Source: a virus
Length of the DNA: 64,000 nt
Reading direction: 5' to 3' (one strand)
Virus record (IMG/VR): IMGVR_UViG_3300042569_002050
Coordinates: 1 to 64,000 of that record
The translations under genes and the position numbers were made by a program. A model generated the notes under the pieces. It did not search any database, had not been told where the DNA came from, and was given only the letters and a program-made list of their open reading frames with translations. Every line of letters starts with the position of its first letter. Position 1 is the first letter of the stretch. Shown piece after piece: positions 47,601-55,208 of the stretch.

Positions 47601-48253
47601 GAAGTTCTAACTACACAGATGGTACTGGAACATGGAAAGAAAATGTAAAAAATGCAGAAGGAGGGACTTTAGTTAAAGTAGGAGAAGCAGTATCAACTCA
47701 AAATTTCTCTAAATACTATCCAAATTACAAATTTATTAAAGGAACATCAGATATAGATTTATCAAAACAAAAAATACCGCTATTAACAGAAGCGGGAATT
47801 ATTGATGATACAAAATTAAATAGATTTAATTTAGGTACTATTTCCTCACCCCCAACAGCATTTGTAGTTCACCACACTGCGGGTAGCACTGGAAGAGACG
47901 GACGTGAAGGATCAATACACACATACAGAACTTTTTATGATAGGGGCCTACCAGCACAATATGTAATTGGAAGGGATGGAGGAATTTATAGATTTATGCC
48001 AGATGGAGCTAAAGGATGGCATGCTGGAAATTATAATGGTAAATCAATAGGAGTAGAGGTAGTAGCACTAAATGATGCAGATGTATTACCAGTTCAGGTG
48101 ATAGCAGCAGCACGCCTTATACACTTTTTAGGATTTAAAAAGAGTCAAATCTTTGGACATGGTGAAATTGCTCCAAAAGATTCAAAAGGACGTGCTACAA
48201 AAGCCCCATCTGAAGGACAAACAATTAAACAGTATATACTTAAAAATTTATAA
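44672..48253 (+). CDS. Baseplate hub protein fused to N-acetylmuramoyl-L-alanine amidase
   Basis: A 1193-residue protein. Residues ~1-400 resemble contractile-tail hub proteins (ITSAEVKSKGAYGSLREVTINFNCWDITQLEDLELLYMRPG). The middle is variable and includes coiled-coil sequence. Residues ~1055-1193 form an Amidase_2/PGRP domain: FVVHHTAGS with a zinc-ligand His, AQYVIGRDGGIYRFMPDGAKGWHAG with the second, and HGEIAPKDSKGRATKAPSEG at the third-ligand site. Placing a wall-degrading domain on the hub parallels T4 gp5 (lysozyme) but with a different enzyme class. It probably opens peptidoglycan during injection. The stop overlaps the next gene. Confidence 0.85.
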   Translation: MSIFKESFPSHIKQQLLKRGEALNRRNLTDISIHNGAKAWLRMSSSVDVNGDSGALAKNYVLLGGALHNDKLRSGVGKGPENAYSLQTPSGKTHLYGIRPMPGITSAEVKSKGAYGSLREVTINFNCWDITQLEDLELLYMRPGYSVLLEWGWTAYINNNGDLVTTPETPFNIFDSSLIDKDYQNVFQQLFEKEERAQGNYGGFLGIVKNYKWSARPDGGYDCSTTLISIGEMIESLKINYSAANLSLISLEANGYLKITPSAKTPKPEDLKKFYSRNFISGLIYELWCSVESENQSAKYEVTDKYGVTYDMFTMDIELHGEGEEDEEFDDTDRQKFITLESLCKLINNHITVGIVAEDGNKPIVGVTTSDRPYQNGVKMSSGNLKKPEAPYLLGLCHPLQISVNPTVCLIKNDIWGAFKLPEDLASTPTGSAATTTVVGDPGPQVKNSDGTSKTMDFLGSKITVEVAASIVINNTVIPEGVKDNSDEKTIADSLTRYFDACNKAGIDVDSAARELQRQYELAVKVEKKDGFITPQVSTGGKGYYQFEQFYDFLDASFLESEIEGISLGLKNLKGTDLGIIKTKKATITAQIELERKTKEVKDAQKGAANALAFMDNLKPFSVADDSGTPDAACKAGLGQIGNIYVSLRYLLKISKDPGLEGGDKTEKNTINLYDFLKKMLADISTATGNVNNFDIHVDPVDNIARIIDINFVDTQNKADAYNNAFTFYSEDGKPTGKYNGLWSTVRNYSLESQIFSEQSSIVAIGAQTGGGQLGLENDTMVGFNQGVKDRLKKKINAMNTTSADDSTAIQLENLLTNLLPIYEFISWMGKSWIGDFEADFEVTEASKYEGALRDVIAIFRALSANPIKFKAIIPTKLSLEIDGISNLIIGHMFNIHPDLLPKGYKTDGEVGRRLGYILTGIGHTINDSGWTTKLEGQTIILEDPDGEEVDLFDVTLQGSRVTSATAKVRNGGGGLRSSNYTDGTGTWKENVKNAEGGTLVKVGEAVSTQNFSKYYPNYKFIKGTSDIDLSKQKIPLLTEAGIIDDTKLNRFNLGTISSPPTAFVVHHTAGSTGRDGREGSIHTYRTFYDRGLPAQYVIGRDGGIYRFMPDGAKGWHAGNYNGKSIGVEVVALNDADVLPVQVIAAARLIHFLGFKKSQIFGHGEIAPKDSKGRATKAPSEGQTIKQYILKNL

Positions 48254-48747
48254 TGAGAGTACCTAAAAATGTAGCAAAAGTAAATTATACATCAGGGGAA
48301 AAATATTTAGATTCTAATTATAACCCCTATACAGGATATTACTGTGAGGTGAAGGGTAAAGCATATCCTGGAAAAGTATATACAGGAAGATCAAAACAGT
48401 TAATATTAGCATCTAGTTTAGTTAAAAATAATAAAGTAAATGGATATTATTTTAATTTAAATGATGTCATTCCTGAAGAAGATGAAGAAGGGAATATATC
48501 AACTGATGAAAAGTTTGTGTTAAGATATTTTATTAAATACATCCATACTATTCCTGTTTATATAAAAGAAATAAATATTGATACTTATAATTCTGTTAAA
48601 AATAATCCTTTATACCAAACAGTAGTATTAAATTGTGATGTAACAGGAGGTTTTAGAAAAGGGGGAACTTTTAACATAGATGAAGTAGAACAGGCCGATA
48701 AAAAAATGCCTGGAATAAAACTTTATCTTCAAGAAGAAACTTTTTAA
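48253..48747 (+). CDS. Baseplate-operon protein of unknown function
   Basis: A 164-residue protein. The segment NPYTGYYCEVKGKAYPGKVYTGRSKQLI is a conserved feature of small proteins that follow hub genes in related phages; the C-terminal half is acidic. It is coupled to the hub-amidase gene by TAATG and is the last gene of the baseplate operon. No catalytic motif is seen. It may be a hub plug or minor baseplate component. Confidence 0.6.
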   Translation: MRVPKNVAKVNYTSGEKYLDSNYNPYTGYYCEVKGKAYPGKVYTGRSKQLILASSLVKNNKVNGYYFNLNDVIPEEDEEGNISTDEKFVLRYFIKYIHTIPVYIKEINIDTYNSVKNNPLYQTVVLNCDVTGGFRKGGTFNIDEVEQADKKMPGIKLYLQEETF

Positions 48748-48790
48748 GTCAAAGTTTTTATATTACATTTAAGTCTACAAAAAAAAGGTT

Positions 48791-50080
48791 ATGTTTTATA
48801 TTGTTGAAAAATCATCGCAATTGCCTCGCGCATTTGGAGATTGTTTCATTCGGTTCATCCCATTCAATGACAATTTCCATCCATCTCTTACTGAGTTAAG
48901 TTTAATATATCTTAGGCCACTTAAGGATAAAAAGGGGTACATATTTTGCCTAAACCATAATGAATCATTTGGAATAAACAAATCAGAACTAACTGATTGG
49001 TTATTAAATAACACTGATAAATTATGGACATTAGATAAGAAAAAAGCATTACATTACTTATATCCACTGTCTGATAAATTATATGATGTAAATTTTATTG
49101 AACATGTTGATATCAAATCACTAGACAATACTTGCATTAATTATTATTACAGCAAACATTATTCATTACCTAATGTTAATTGTCTAATACCAATTAGTAA
49201 ACATTATGAAATGTGTGAGGCTATATTTGATATGGCATTACCTGTCATTAAACAACACACATTAGGTGATACACCGTTTCAATTCCAAAATTTCTATACA
49301 TCAGATGTATTTTATCATATTGAGAAAAACGGCATAATGGTCGATAAAAACTGCTTCATCGATTATTACAATGGGAAATTAACAACCCCACAATTTAATT
49401 TAAACCGCAGTAGAATATACACTCAATATAATCTATACACCACAACTTCACGTCCATCTAATACATTTAATAGCATTAATTTCGCAGCATTAAATAAAGA
49501 TGATGGTGAACGCGCCTGTTTTAAATCAGAAAATGATAAATTTATTGAAATTGATTTTCAGGGTTATCATCCACGATTAATTGGCGAATTAGTAGGTTTT
49601 GAATTTCCTAAAAATAGAAACACATATGAATATCTGGGTGAAATATTAGGCGTAACACAACAAGAAGCCAAAGAATTAACATTCAAACAATTGTATGGTG
49701 GTGTTTGGGCTGAATATAAAAATAAACCCTTCTTTAAAGAAGTAGATATGTTTATAGATGGTATGTGGGATACGTACCAATATGGAAAGCATTTAGTGAC
49801 AGATAATAAAATATTTATGTTTGACGCTGATATGACTCGATCAAAGTTATTTAATTATATAATTCAAAGTAAAGAAACATCAACCAATGTTGGGTTATTA
49901 AGATTAGTATTAAATGAATTAGAAGGTAGAAAAACAAAATTAGTATTGTATACTTATGATGCTTTCTTATTTGATTATAGTGAAGAAGATAAAGAATTAA
50001 TTTCGGATATAATAAATACATTAAAATATCCAGTAACCATTAAACAAGGCCAATCGTACCACGGTTTGGAGAAAATATAA
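48791..50080 (+). CDS. Divergent family A DNA polymerase
   Basis: A 429-residue protein with a recognisable but diverged family A (Pol I/T7-type) polymerase domain. Motif A is FIEIDFQGYHPRLIGEL, with catalytic Asp255. An O-helix-like stretch is QQEAKELTFKQLYGG, keeping Lys and the YG ending. Motif C is LYTYDAFLFD, with Asp390 in place of the usual HDE. TTTSRPSNTFNSINFAAL before motif A matches the substrate-binding strand of T7-type enzymes. The N-terminal ~200 residues lack clear 3'-5' exonuclease motifs. It heads the replication genes. T4 relatives normally use a family B polymerase, so this may be the main or an auxiliary polymerase. Confidence 0.75.
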   Translation: MFYIVEKSSQLPRAFGDCFIRFIPFNDNFHPSLTELSLIYLRPLKDKKGYIFCLNHNESFGINKSELTDWLLNNTDKLWTLDKKKALHYLYPLSDKLYDVNFIEHVDIKSLDNTCINYYYSKHYSLPNVNCLIPISKHYEMCEAIFDMALPVIKQHTLGDTPFQFQNFYTSDVFYHIEKNGIMVDKNCFIDYYNGKLTTPQFNLNRSRIYTQYNLYTTTSRPSNTFNSINFAALNKDDGERACFKSENDKFIEIDFQGYHPRLIGELVGFEFPKNRNTYEYLGEILGVTQQEAKELTFKQLYGGVWAEYKNKPFFKEVDMFIDGMWDTYQYGKHLVTDNKIFMFDADMTRSKLFNYIIQSKETSTNVGLLRLVLNELEGRKTKLVLYTYDAFLFDYSEEDKELISDIINTLKYPVTIKQGQSYHGLEKI

Positions 50081-50089
50081 ATATTTATT
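50080..50089 (+). promoter_or_regulatory. ATATTTAT-type element directly abutting a start codon
   Basis: AATATTTATT immediately before the ATG at 50090, overlapping the polymerase stop; TATAAATA, the exact T4 late box, lies at 50076-50083 on the + strand. The zero spacing is inconsistent with a -10 box for this start. Confidence 0.4.
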
Positions 50090-50506
50090 ATGGAACAATT
50101 AAACGAATTAGACTTGAACAAATTATTCTGTACATTTACAACTCCATTGGATTTGGAAAATACAGTTAACACAATCAATCGTCGTTACGCTATTCTCTTT
50201 AACAAGATATTCATTCTTGAATCTCCACAAAGCGAAGAATTGATGTGTACTTATAATATTGACTCGGGCAACGTACAAGATGCACCGATGGCCAATACTA
50301 TCTTGTTACATCGTAAAAAAGAATCAAATACATTATACACCATTAATGCTCTTAATACTTTAATAAGAACTTTAAATAATGGTGTGATGGACAAGAACTT
50401 TATCGTAAATTGGAATGACTATAAAAATTGTATTTTATTAACAGATGGCCCTGGCCTACGTCGATTAGATACAGCAATCCATAGGATAATAGACTTCAAC
50501 AAATAG
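50090..50506 (+). CDS. Conserved hypothetical protein next to ssDNA-binding gene
   Basis: A 138-residue protein. The C-terminal half (NTILLHRKKESNTLYTINALNTLIRTLNNGV, ending YKNCILLTDGPGLRRLDTAIHRII) is a segment I associate with conserved hypotheticals near the replication genes of marine T4-like phages. The role is unknown; proximity to polymerase and gp32-like genes suggests replication or its regulation. It does not resemble T4 RegA by eye. Confidence 0.65.
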   Translation: MEQLNELDLNKLFCTFTTPLDLENTVNTINRRYAILFNKIFILESPQSEELMCTYNIDSGNVQDAPMANTILLHRKKESNTLYTINALNTLIRTLNNGVMDKNFIVNWNDYKNCILLTDGPGLRRLDTAIHRIIDFNK

Positions 50507-50524
50507 TTTGGAGGGCCAAATTTA

Positions 50525-50561
50525 GAATCATAGATTCACAATATATTCCGTTCATAGAACG
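50525..50561 (+). promoter_or_regulatory. Two small hairpins with ATA loops in gp32-like leader
   Basis: GAATC-ATA-GATTC (50525-50537) and CGTTC-ATA-GAACG (50549-50561): both have perfect 5-bp stems and the same three-base loop, within the 79-base leader of the ssDNA-binding gene. T4 gene 32 mRNA has a structured leader used for autoregulation, so a similar role is possible. Confidence 0.4.
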
Positions 50562-50585
50562 ACTTACAATTAAAACAAAAACAAT

Positions 50586-51404
50586 ATGGATTTAAGTTTT
50601 GTCAAGCAGAAGCTTGAAGCGAACGCCAACAAAGGCGCAGGTCGTGAAAAAATCGACTACACTAAAATTTTCTGGAAACCAAAAGCAGGTAAACACCAGA
50701 TCAGAATCGTCCCAAACACTTTTAGAAAAGAGTGGCCATTGCGCGAAGTTCAAATGCACTATGGTTTTTCAAAAGGACCAATCTTAGCACTAAGTAACTG
50801 GGGTGAAGAAGACCCAATCACAGATTTTGCTAAGAAACTACGTAAATCATCTGATAAAGATGATTGGACTCTAGCCAACAAAATTTCTCCTAAAACACGC
50901 TATTTTGCTCCAGTAATCGTTCGCGGTGAAGAGAGTCAAGGTGTACGTCTATGGGAAGTTGGTAAATTAGTTAATGACCAATTAATGGGTATCGCTAGTG
51001 ATGAAGATTACGGTGATTTTACAGACATTACAGACGGTCGTGATTTTACAGTTGAAGCAATTGAAGATGTAATTGCTGGTAGAAAAGGTATTAAATGTAC
51101 TCTAAGACCAAAACCAAAATCCACACCAATCTCTGATGATGCTGCACTTGTAACTAAATCATTAGAAGAACAACCCGACATCTTATCTATTAATCGAAAG
51201 TACACTTATGATGCATTAAAAGATATATTGCAGAAGTGGCTATCTCCTGAAGATGAATCAACTCCGGAAGCAACTCCAACATCAATTGTGGATGAGGAAG
51301 ATGATTTCTTGAAAGAACTCAATTCTCCAATCCAACCTTACTCTTTGGATGTAAAACCAAGAGCAACAGCAACTGATAAGTTTGATTCACTATTTAATGA
51401 TTAA
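50586..51404 (+). CDS. Single-stranded DNA-binding protein (gp32-like)
   Basis: A 272-residue gp32-type SSB that coats ssDNA during replication and recombination. Features: a basic N-terminus (KQKLEANANKG) for cooperative binding, then the core beginning KIFWKPKAGKHQIRIVPNTF with GPILALSNWGEEDPI, and an acidic C-terminal tail (DEEDDFLKELN... DKFDSLFND) for protein contacts. The four zinc-binding residues of T4 gp32 are not obvious, as in many marine relatives. It is placed directly before uvsX, matching replication-recombination clustering. The leader contains two hairpins. Confidence 0.9.
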   Translation: MDLSFVKQKLEANANKGAGREKIDYTKIFWKPKAGKHQIRIVPNTFRKEWPLREVQMHYGFSKGPILALSNWGEEDPITDFAKKLRKSSDKDDWTLANKISPKTRYFAPVIVRGEESQGVRLWEVGKLVNDQLMGIASDEDYGDFTDITDGRDFTVEAIEDVIAGRKGIKCTLRPKPKSTPISDDAALVTKSLEEQPDILSINRKYTYDALKDILQKWLSPEDESTPEATPTSIVDEEDDFLKELNSPIQPYSLDVKPRATATDKFDSLFND

Positions 51405-51410
51405 TAAATA

Positions 51411-52502
51411 ATGGCTAAAATGGCTAAAAGTAAAGACAGTTTAACGACGGTTGTATCCGAATCGTTAAAGAAATCATTTAACATTGATGCGTTTAAGAAA
51501 TCTAAATTCTTAGATCAATCTGTTAAATTTAAACCACAAAGGTGGATCCCGCTTTCAAAAGCATTCCAAGACGTATTGTCGATTCCTGGTATTCCTATGG
51601 GCCATATAACCCTGTTACGAGGCCATTCAGATACAGGTAAAACAACAGCAATGCTTGAAGCAGCAGTGTCTGCACAAAAAATGGGTGTACTTCCAGTTTT
51701 TATCATCACTGAGATGAAATGGAATTGGGAACATGCTGTACAAATGGGTTTTGAACTAACATCTGTAGCTGATCCTGAAACAGGTGAAGTTATTGATTAT
51801 AAAGGTTTTTTCCTTTATGTAGATAGAGGTTCATTAAACACAATTGAAGATGTGGGTGCTTTCGTAGCTGATTTGTTAAGTGAACAAGCAGCAGGGAAAT
51901 TACCATTTGATCTACTATTCCTGTGGGACTCAGTAGGATCAATTCCTTGTAGATTATCTGTTGAATCAAATAAAAATAACAATGAGTGGAATGCTGGAGC
52001 AATGTCTCAAACATTTGGTAACTTTATCAACCAAAAGATTATCTTATCTCGTAAAGAAAATCAACCGTATACAAATACATTTGTAGCAGTTAATAAGGTG
52101 TGGGTTGCAAAACCAAATTCACCTATGGAACAACCTAAGTTAAAAAATAAAGGTGGTGATACAATGTTCTTCGATTCATCTTTTGTAATTACTTTTGGTA
52201 ATGTATCAAACAGTGGTACTAGCAAAATTAAAGCAACTAAAGATGGTAAAGACGTTGAATTTGCTAAACGTACTAAGATATCTGCTGATAAAAATCACGT
52301 TACTGGAGTACAAACAAAAGGTACTGTTACAATGACAGTTCATGGTTTCATCCCTGATGATAAAAAAGCAATTGATAATTATAAAAAAGAACATTCAAAT
52401 GAATGGCTCCAAATTCTAGGATCAGCTGATTTTGATATTGTTGAAGAGGATGAAATGGAAGAAAATTTTAAAGAAATAAACTTAGTAGATGTCCAAGAAT
52501 AA
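51411..52502 (+). CDS. uvsX: UvsX recombinase (RecA-like)
   Basis: A 363-residue RecA-family recombinase for strand exchange and recombination-dependent replication. Walker A is LLRGHSDTGKTTAM; a Walker B-like strand LPFDLLFLWDSVGSIP follows; QTFGNFINQKIILSRKENQPYTNTFVAVNKVW is the following core. The C-terminus is acidic (EEDEMEENFKEIN). Two in-frame ATGs exist (51411 and 51420); the first lies six bases after the SSB stop and is taken here. The 3' end overlaps the next gene by 14 bases. Confidence 0.93.
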   Translation: MAKMAKSKDSLTTVVSESLKKSFNIDAFKKSKFLDQSVKFKPQRWIPLSKAFQDVLSIPGIPMGHITLLRGHSDTGKTTAMLEAAVSAQKMGVLPVFIITEMKWNWEHAVQMGFELTSVADPETGEVIDYKGFFLYVDRGSLNTIEDVGAFVADLLSEQAAGKLPFDLLFLWDSVGSIPCRLSVESNKNNNEWNAGAMSQTFGNFINQKIILSRKENQPYTNTFVAVNKVWVAKPNSPMEQPKLKNKGGDTMFFDSSFVITFGNVSNSGTSKIKATKDGKDVEFAKRTKISADKNHVTGVQTKGTVTMTVHGFIPDDKKAIDNYKKEHSNEWLQILGSADFDIVEEDEMEENFKEINLVDVQE

Positions 52503-53517
52503 ATACTTTGATCTAATCTCAAGTATTCAACCAGACACTAGGACACAATTAGACTCAATTTTAATCATAGACGGCCTCAATACATTCTTGAGGTCGTTTA
52601 CTATGATTAATCACATTAATCCAAATGGTCATCATATTGGTGGTCTAACTGGATTTTTAAAATCAATTGGTTATGCAATCAAAATGCTTAATCCAACCAA
52701 AGTGATAATTGTATTTGATGGTGTTGGTGGTTCGAATGCTAGAAGAAACTTATACCCTGAGTATAAAGCAAATCGTCATGTTAATCGCATGACAAATTAT
52801 TCTATTTTCTCTTCAAAAGAAGAAGAAACAGAGAGTATAAACAATCAGATGGCAAGATTGATTCAGTATCTTAAATGCCTTCCAGTTACTGTTATTAGTA
52901 TTGATGGTTTGGAAGCAGATGATATTATTGGCTATTTATCAAATAAATTCCAGGCGTATAATGAGACAACAAGTGTAACAATCATGTCTGCGGACAAAGA
53001 TTTCTTACAATTAATCTCAGACAAAGTACAAGTATATTCTCCAGTTAAAAAGAAAGTATACAAACCAAAAGATGTATTAGAAGAATTCGGTGTTAGTAGT
53101 TATAATTTTCTTAACTACAAGATATTGATGGGTGACCAATCTGATAACATTCCTGGGGTTACTGGCTTAGGACCTGTTAAGTTACTTAAATTATTTCCTG
53201 AATTAATCAGTGAGAATAAATTAGAATTAAGTGATATTATCGAGTCATCTGCTAATAAAATAGATGAAAATAAATTGTATCTGTCAGTAGTAGAAAGAAG
53301 ACATCAACTAGAAATTAATAGAAAATTAATGTCTTTAGATGGAAGTTTCTTATCACCTGAAAATAAACAATTGGTAAAAGATGCTTTTAACGATTCATAT
53401 GAATTAAATAAGTATCTATTTCACCAAATATATGTAAATGATAAATTGGGAGAATCAATACCGAATGTAGATAATTGGCTTACAGAAGTTTTTGGTTATA
53501 TAAATTCTCTTAATTAA
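52489..53517 (+). CDS. 5'-3' exonuclease / RNase H (flap nuclease family)
   Basis: A 342-residue FEN-type nuclease like T4 RNase H, which removes RNA primers. The acidic metal sites are visible: LIIDGLNTFLRSF, VIIVFDGVGGSNARRNLYPEYKANR, VISIDGLEADDIIGYLS, VTIMSADKDFLQL, and the helix-hairpin region YKILMGDQSDNIPGVTGLGPVK. All are in family order. It overlaps uvsX by 14 bases and precedes the replicative helicase, so it is part of one replication operon. Confidence 0.93.
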   Translation: MSKNKYFDLISSIQPDTRTQLDSILIIDGLNTFLRSFTMINHINPNGHHIGGLTGFLKSIGYAIKMLNPTKVIIVFDGVGGSNARRNLYPEYKANRHVNRMTNYSIFSSKEEETESINNQMARLIQYLKCLPVTVISIDGLEADDIIGYLSNKFQAYNETTSVTIMSADKDFLQLISDKVQVYSPVKKKVYKPKDVLEEFGVSSYNFLNYKILMGDQSDNIPGVTGLGPVKLLKLFPELISENKLELSDIIESSANKIDENKLYLSVVERRHQLEINRKLMSLDGSFLSPENKQLVKDAFNDSYELNKYLFHQIYVNDKLGESIPNVDNWLTEVFGYINSLN

Positions 53518-53529
53518 ATTTAAAAAGTT

Positions 53530-54912
53530 ATGACAACATTACAAAAATTACAAGCATACGGACCTCAGTTTCAAACGAAAGTAATTGGAGCACTATTAAC
53601 ACAGAAAAATTTCTTAGTAAATGTGTCTGATTCTTTAGAAAAAGAATATTTCGAAAATCAAGCCAATCAATGGGTTATTAAAGAAATACAATCATATTTT
53701 TCTAAGTATCATACAGTACCAACAATGGAGGTACTATCTACTGAAGTAAAAAAAGTTGATAATGATGTTTTAAAAATTGCTATTACTGAGGGGCTAAGAG
53801 AGGCTTATAAAGAATCCCAAGCCAATGATTTAGAGTGGGTAGAAAATGAATTTACTAATTTTTGTAAAAACCAACAAGTAAAGAAAGCAATCATGACTTC
53901 TGTTGACTTGCTTGGAATGGGTGATTATGATAGTATTAAAACACTAATGAATAATGCTCTAAAAGCAGGTGAAGATAAAAATATTGGTCATGAATATGAT
54001 AAAGATATTGAATCAAGATACAGAATAGATGATAGAAATGCAATACCTTTCCCTTGGCCTGTATTCAATAGTCTAACTCAGGGGGGAATGGGTAAAGGTG
54101 ATTTAGTACTAGTATTTGGTAATCCTGGGGGTGGTAAATCATGGGCTGTTATTGATATGGGAGCTTATGCTGCTGCTATGGGGTATAATGTAGTACACTA
54201 TTCACTTGAATTAGCTGAAGGTTACGTAGGTAAAAGATATGATGCTGTATTTACAGGTATTCCTGTTGATACTTTGGATAAAAATAGAGCTAAAGTTGAA
54301 GAAACTATTAGTAAAGTTAGAGGTAAAGTTGTTATTAAAGAATACCCACCTAAAAGAGCATCATTCGATACAATTCAGGCTCATCTCCAACAATTAGAAA
54401 TGCAACATGGTTTCAAACCAGATTTAATCATTATTGATTATCTTGATTATGTTAAGAGTTCATCTCGTTCTAGAAATGGAGAACGTAAGGAAGAAATTGA
54501 TGATGTTTATGTTGGAGCTAAAGCATTAGCTAAGGAACTAGGAATACCAGTTATATCCCCTTCACAAGCAAATAGAGGTGCTGCTAAAAGTAGTATTATT
54601 GAAGGTGATAATGCAGCAGGATCGTATGAAAAGATTATGATTGGAGATATTATTTTATCTCTAGCTAGAGGAAGAAAAGATAAAGTAAACGGAACAGGAC
54701 GTTGGCACGTCATGAAAAATAGATATGGTGCTGACGGATTAACATTTGGTTCCAAAATAGATACATCAAACGGAAAAATAGATATATACGAAACACCATT
54801 AGACGATGATGATGAAGATGACTCTAAACCTGTAAATCAATACAGTAGCGTTAATAATGACGACAGAGATTATCTTCAACAGAAGTTTTTTGAGCTTAGT
54901 AAAAACCAATAG
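53530..54912 (+). CDS. Replicative DNA helicase (gp41-like, DnaB family)
   Basis: A 460-residue DnaB-type helicase. The N-terminal ~150 residues are the helical primase-interacting domain. The RecA-like motor follows: PWPVFNSLTQGGMGKGDLVLVFGNPGGGKS (Walker A), YNVVHYSLELAEGYVGKR (motif 1a), FKPDLIIIDYLDYV (Walker B) and GIPVISPSQANRGA (motif 3), ending with RWHVMKNRYGADG. The C-terminal ~40 residues are acidic and disordered. It is the last gene of the replication operon. No primase (gp61) is seen in this window. Confidence 0.95.
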   Translation: MTTLQKLQAYGPQFQTKVIGALLTQKNFLVNVSDSLEKEYFENQANQWVIKEIQSYFSKYHTVPTMEVLSTEVKKVDNDVLKIAITEGLREAYKESQANDLEWVENEFTNFCKNQQVKKAIMTSVDLLGMGDYDSIKTLMNNALKAGEDKNIGHEYDKDIESRYRIDDRNAIPFPWPVFNSLTQGGMGKGDLVLVFGNPGGGKSWAVIDMGAYAAAMGYNVVHYSLELAEGYVGKRYDAVFTGIPVDTLDKNRAKVEETISKVRGKVVIKEYPPKRASFDTIQAHLQQLEMQHGFKPDLIIIDYLDYVKSSSRSRNGERKEEIDDVYVGAKALAKELGIPVISPSQANRGAAKSSIIEGDNAAGSYEKIMIGDIILSLARGRKDKVNGTGRWHVMKNRYGADGLTFGSKIDTSNGKIDIYETPLDDDDEDDSKPVNQYSSVNNDDRDYLQQKFFELSKNQ

Positions 54913-54919
54913 TATATAC

Positions 54920-54929
54920 TATATTTATA
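54920..54929 (+). promoter_or_regulatory. ATATTTAT-type element upstream of nrd operon
   Basis: TATATTTATA followed by ACTACAACAAT, 18 bases upstream of the thioredoxin ATG; one of the few copies outside the structural region. Confidence 0.5.
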
Positions 54930-54947
54930 ACTACAACAATAAAAATT

Positions 54948-55208
54948 ATGGTAACGGTAAAAAGGTTCACGGCTGCTTGGTGCGGCCCATGTAAGCAACT
55001 TGCTCCTTTAGTAGCGCAAGTTCAATCAGAATTAACAGATGTTAATTTTGAAACAATAGATGTAGATAGCAATCCAGATTTAACACTAAAATATAACATT
55101 CGTTCAGTTCCTACTTTAGTAATAGAAGTTGATGGGCAAGAAGTAAAGCGTACCTTGGGTATGCAATCAAAACCAACATTAATTAACTTATTAAATTCAT
55201 TAAAATGA
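54948..55208 (+). CDS. Thioredoxin
   Basis: An 86-residue thioredoxin-fold protein with the classical WCGPC active site (Cys12, Cys15), the cis-Pro segment VRSVPTLVIEVDG-type (IRSVPTLVI), and a shortened fold typical of phage thioredoxins. It is coupled to the ribonucleotide reductase small subunit gene by an ATGA overlap and therefore most likely supplies electrons to the reductase. Confidence 0.93.
   Translation: MVTVKRFTAAWCGPCKQLAPLVAQVQSELTDVNFETIDVDSNPDLTLKYNIRSVPTLVIEVDGQEVKRTLGMQSKPTLINLLNSLK

Noticed and set aside
50076-50083. Exact T4 late promoter TATAAATA
   Set aside because: A single + strand copy inside the end of the polymerase gene, 6 bases from the next ATG and overlapping the ATATTTAT element; most likely part of that element, not a separate T4-type promoter.
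50507-50520. Terminator TTTGG-AGGG-CCAAA after the 50090 gene
   Set aside because: Only a 5-bp stem with no adequate T-tract; not supportable.
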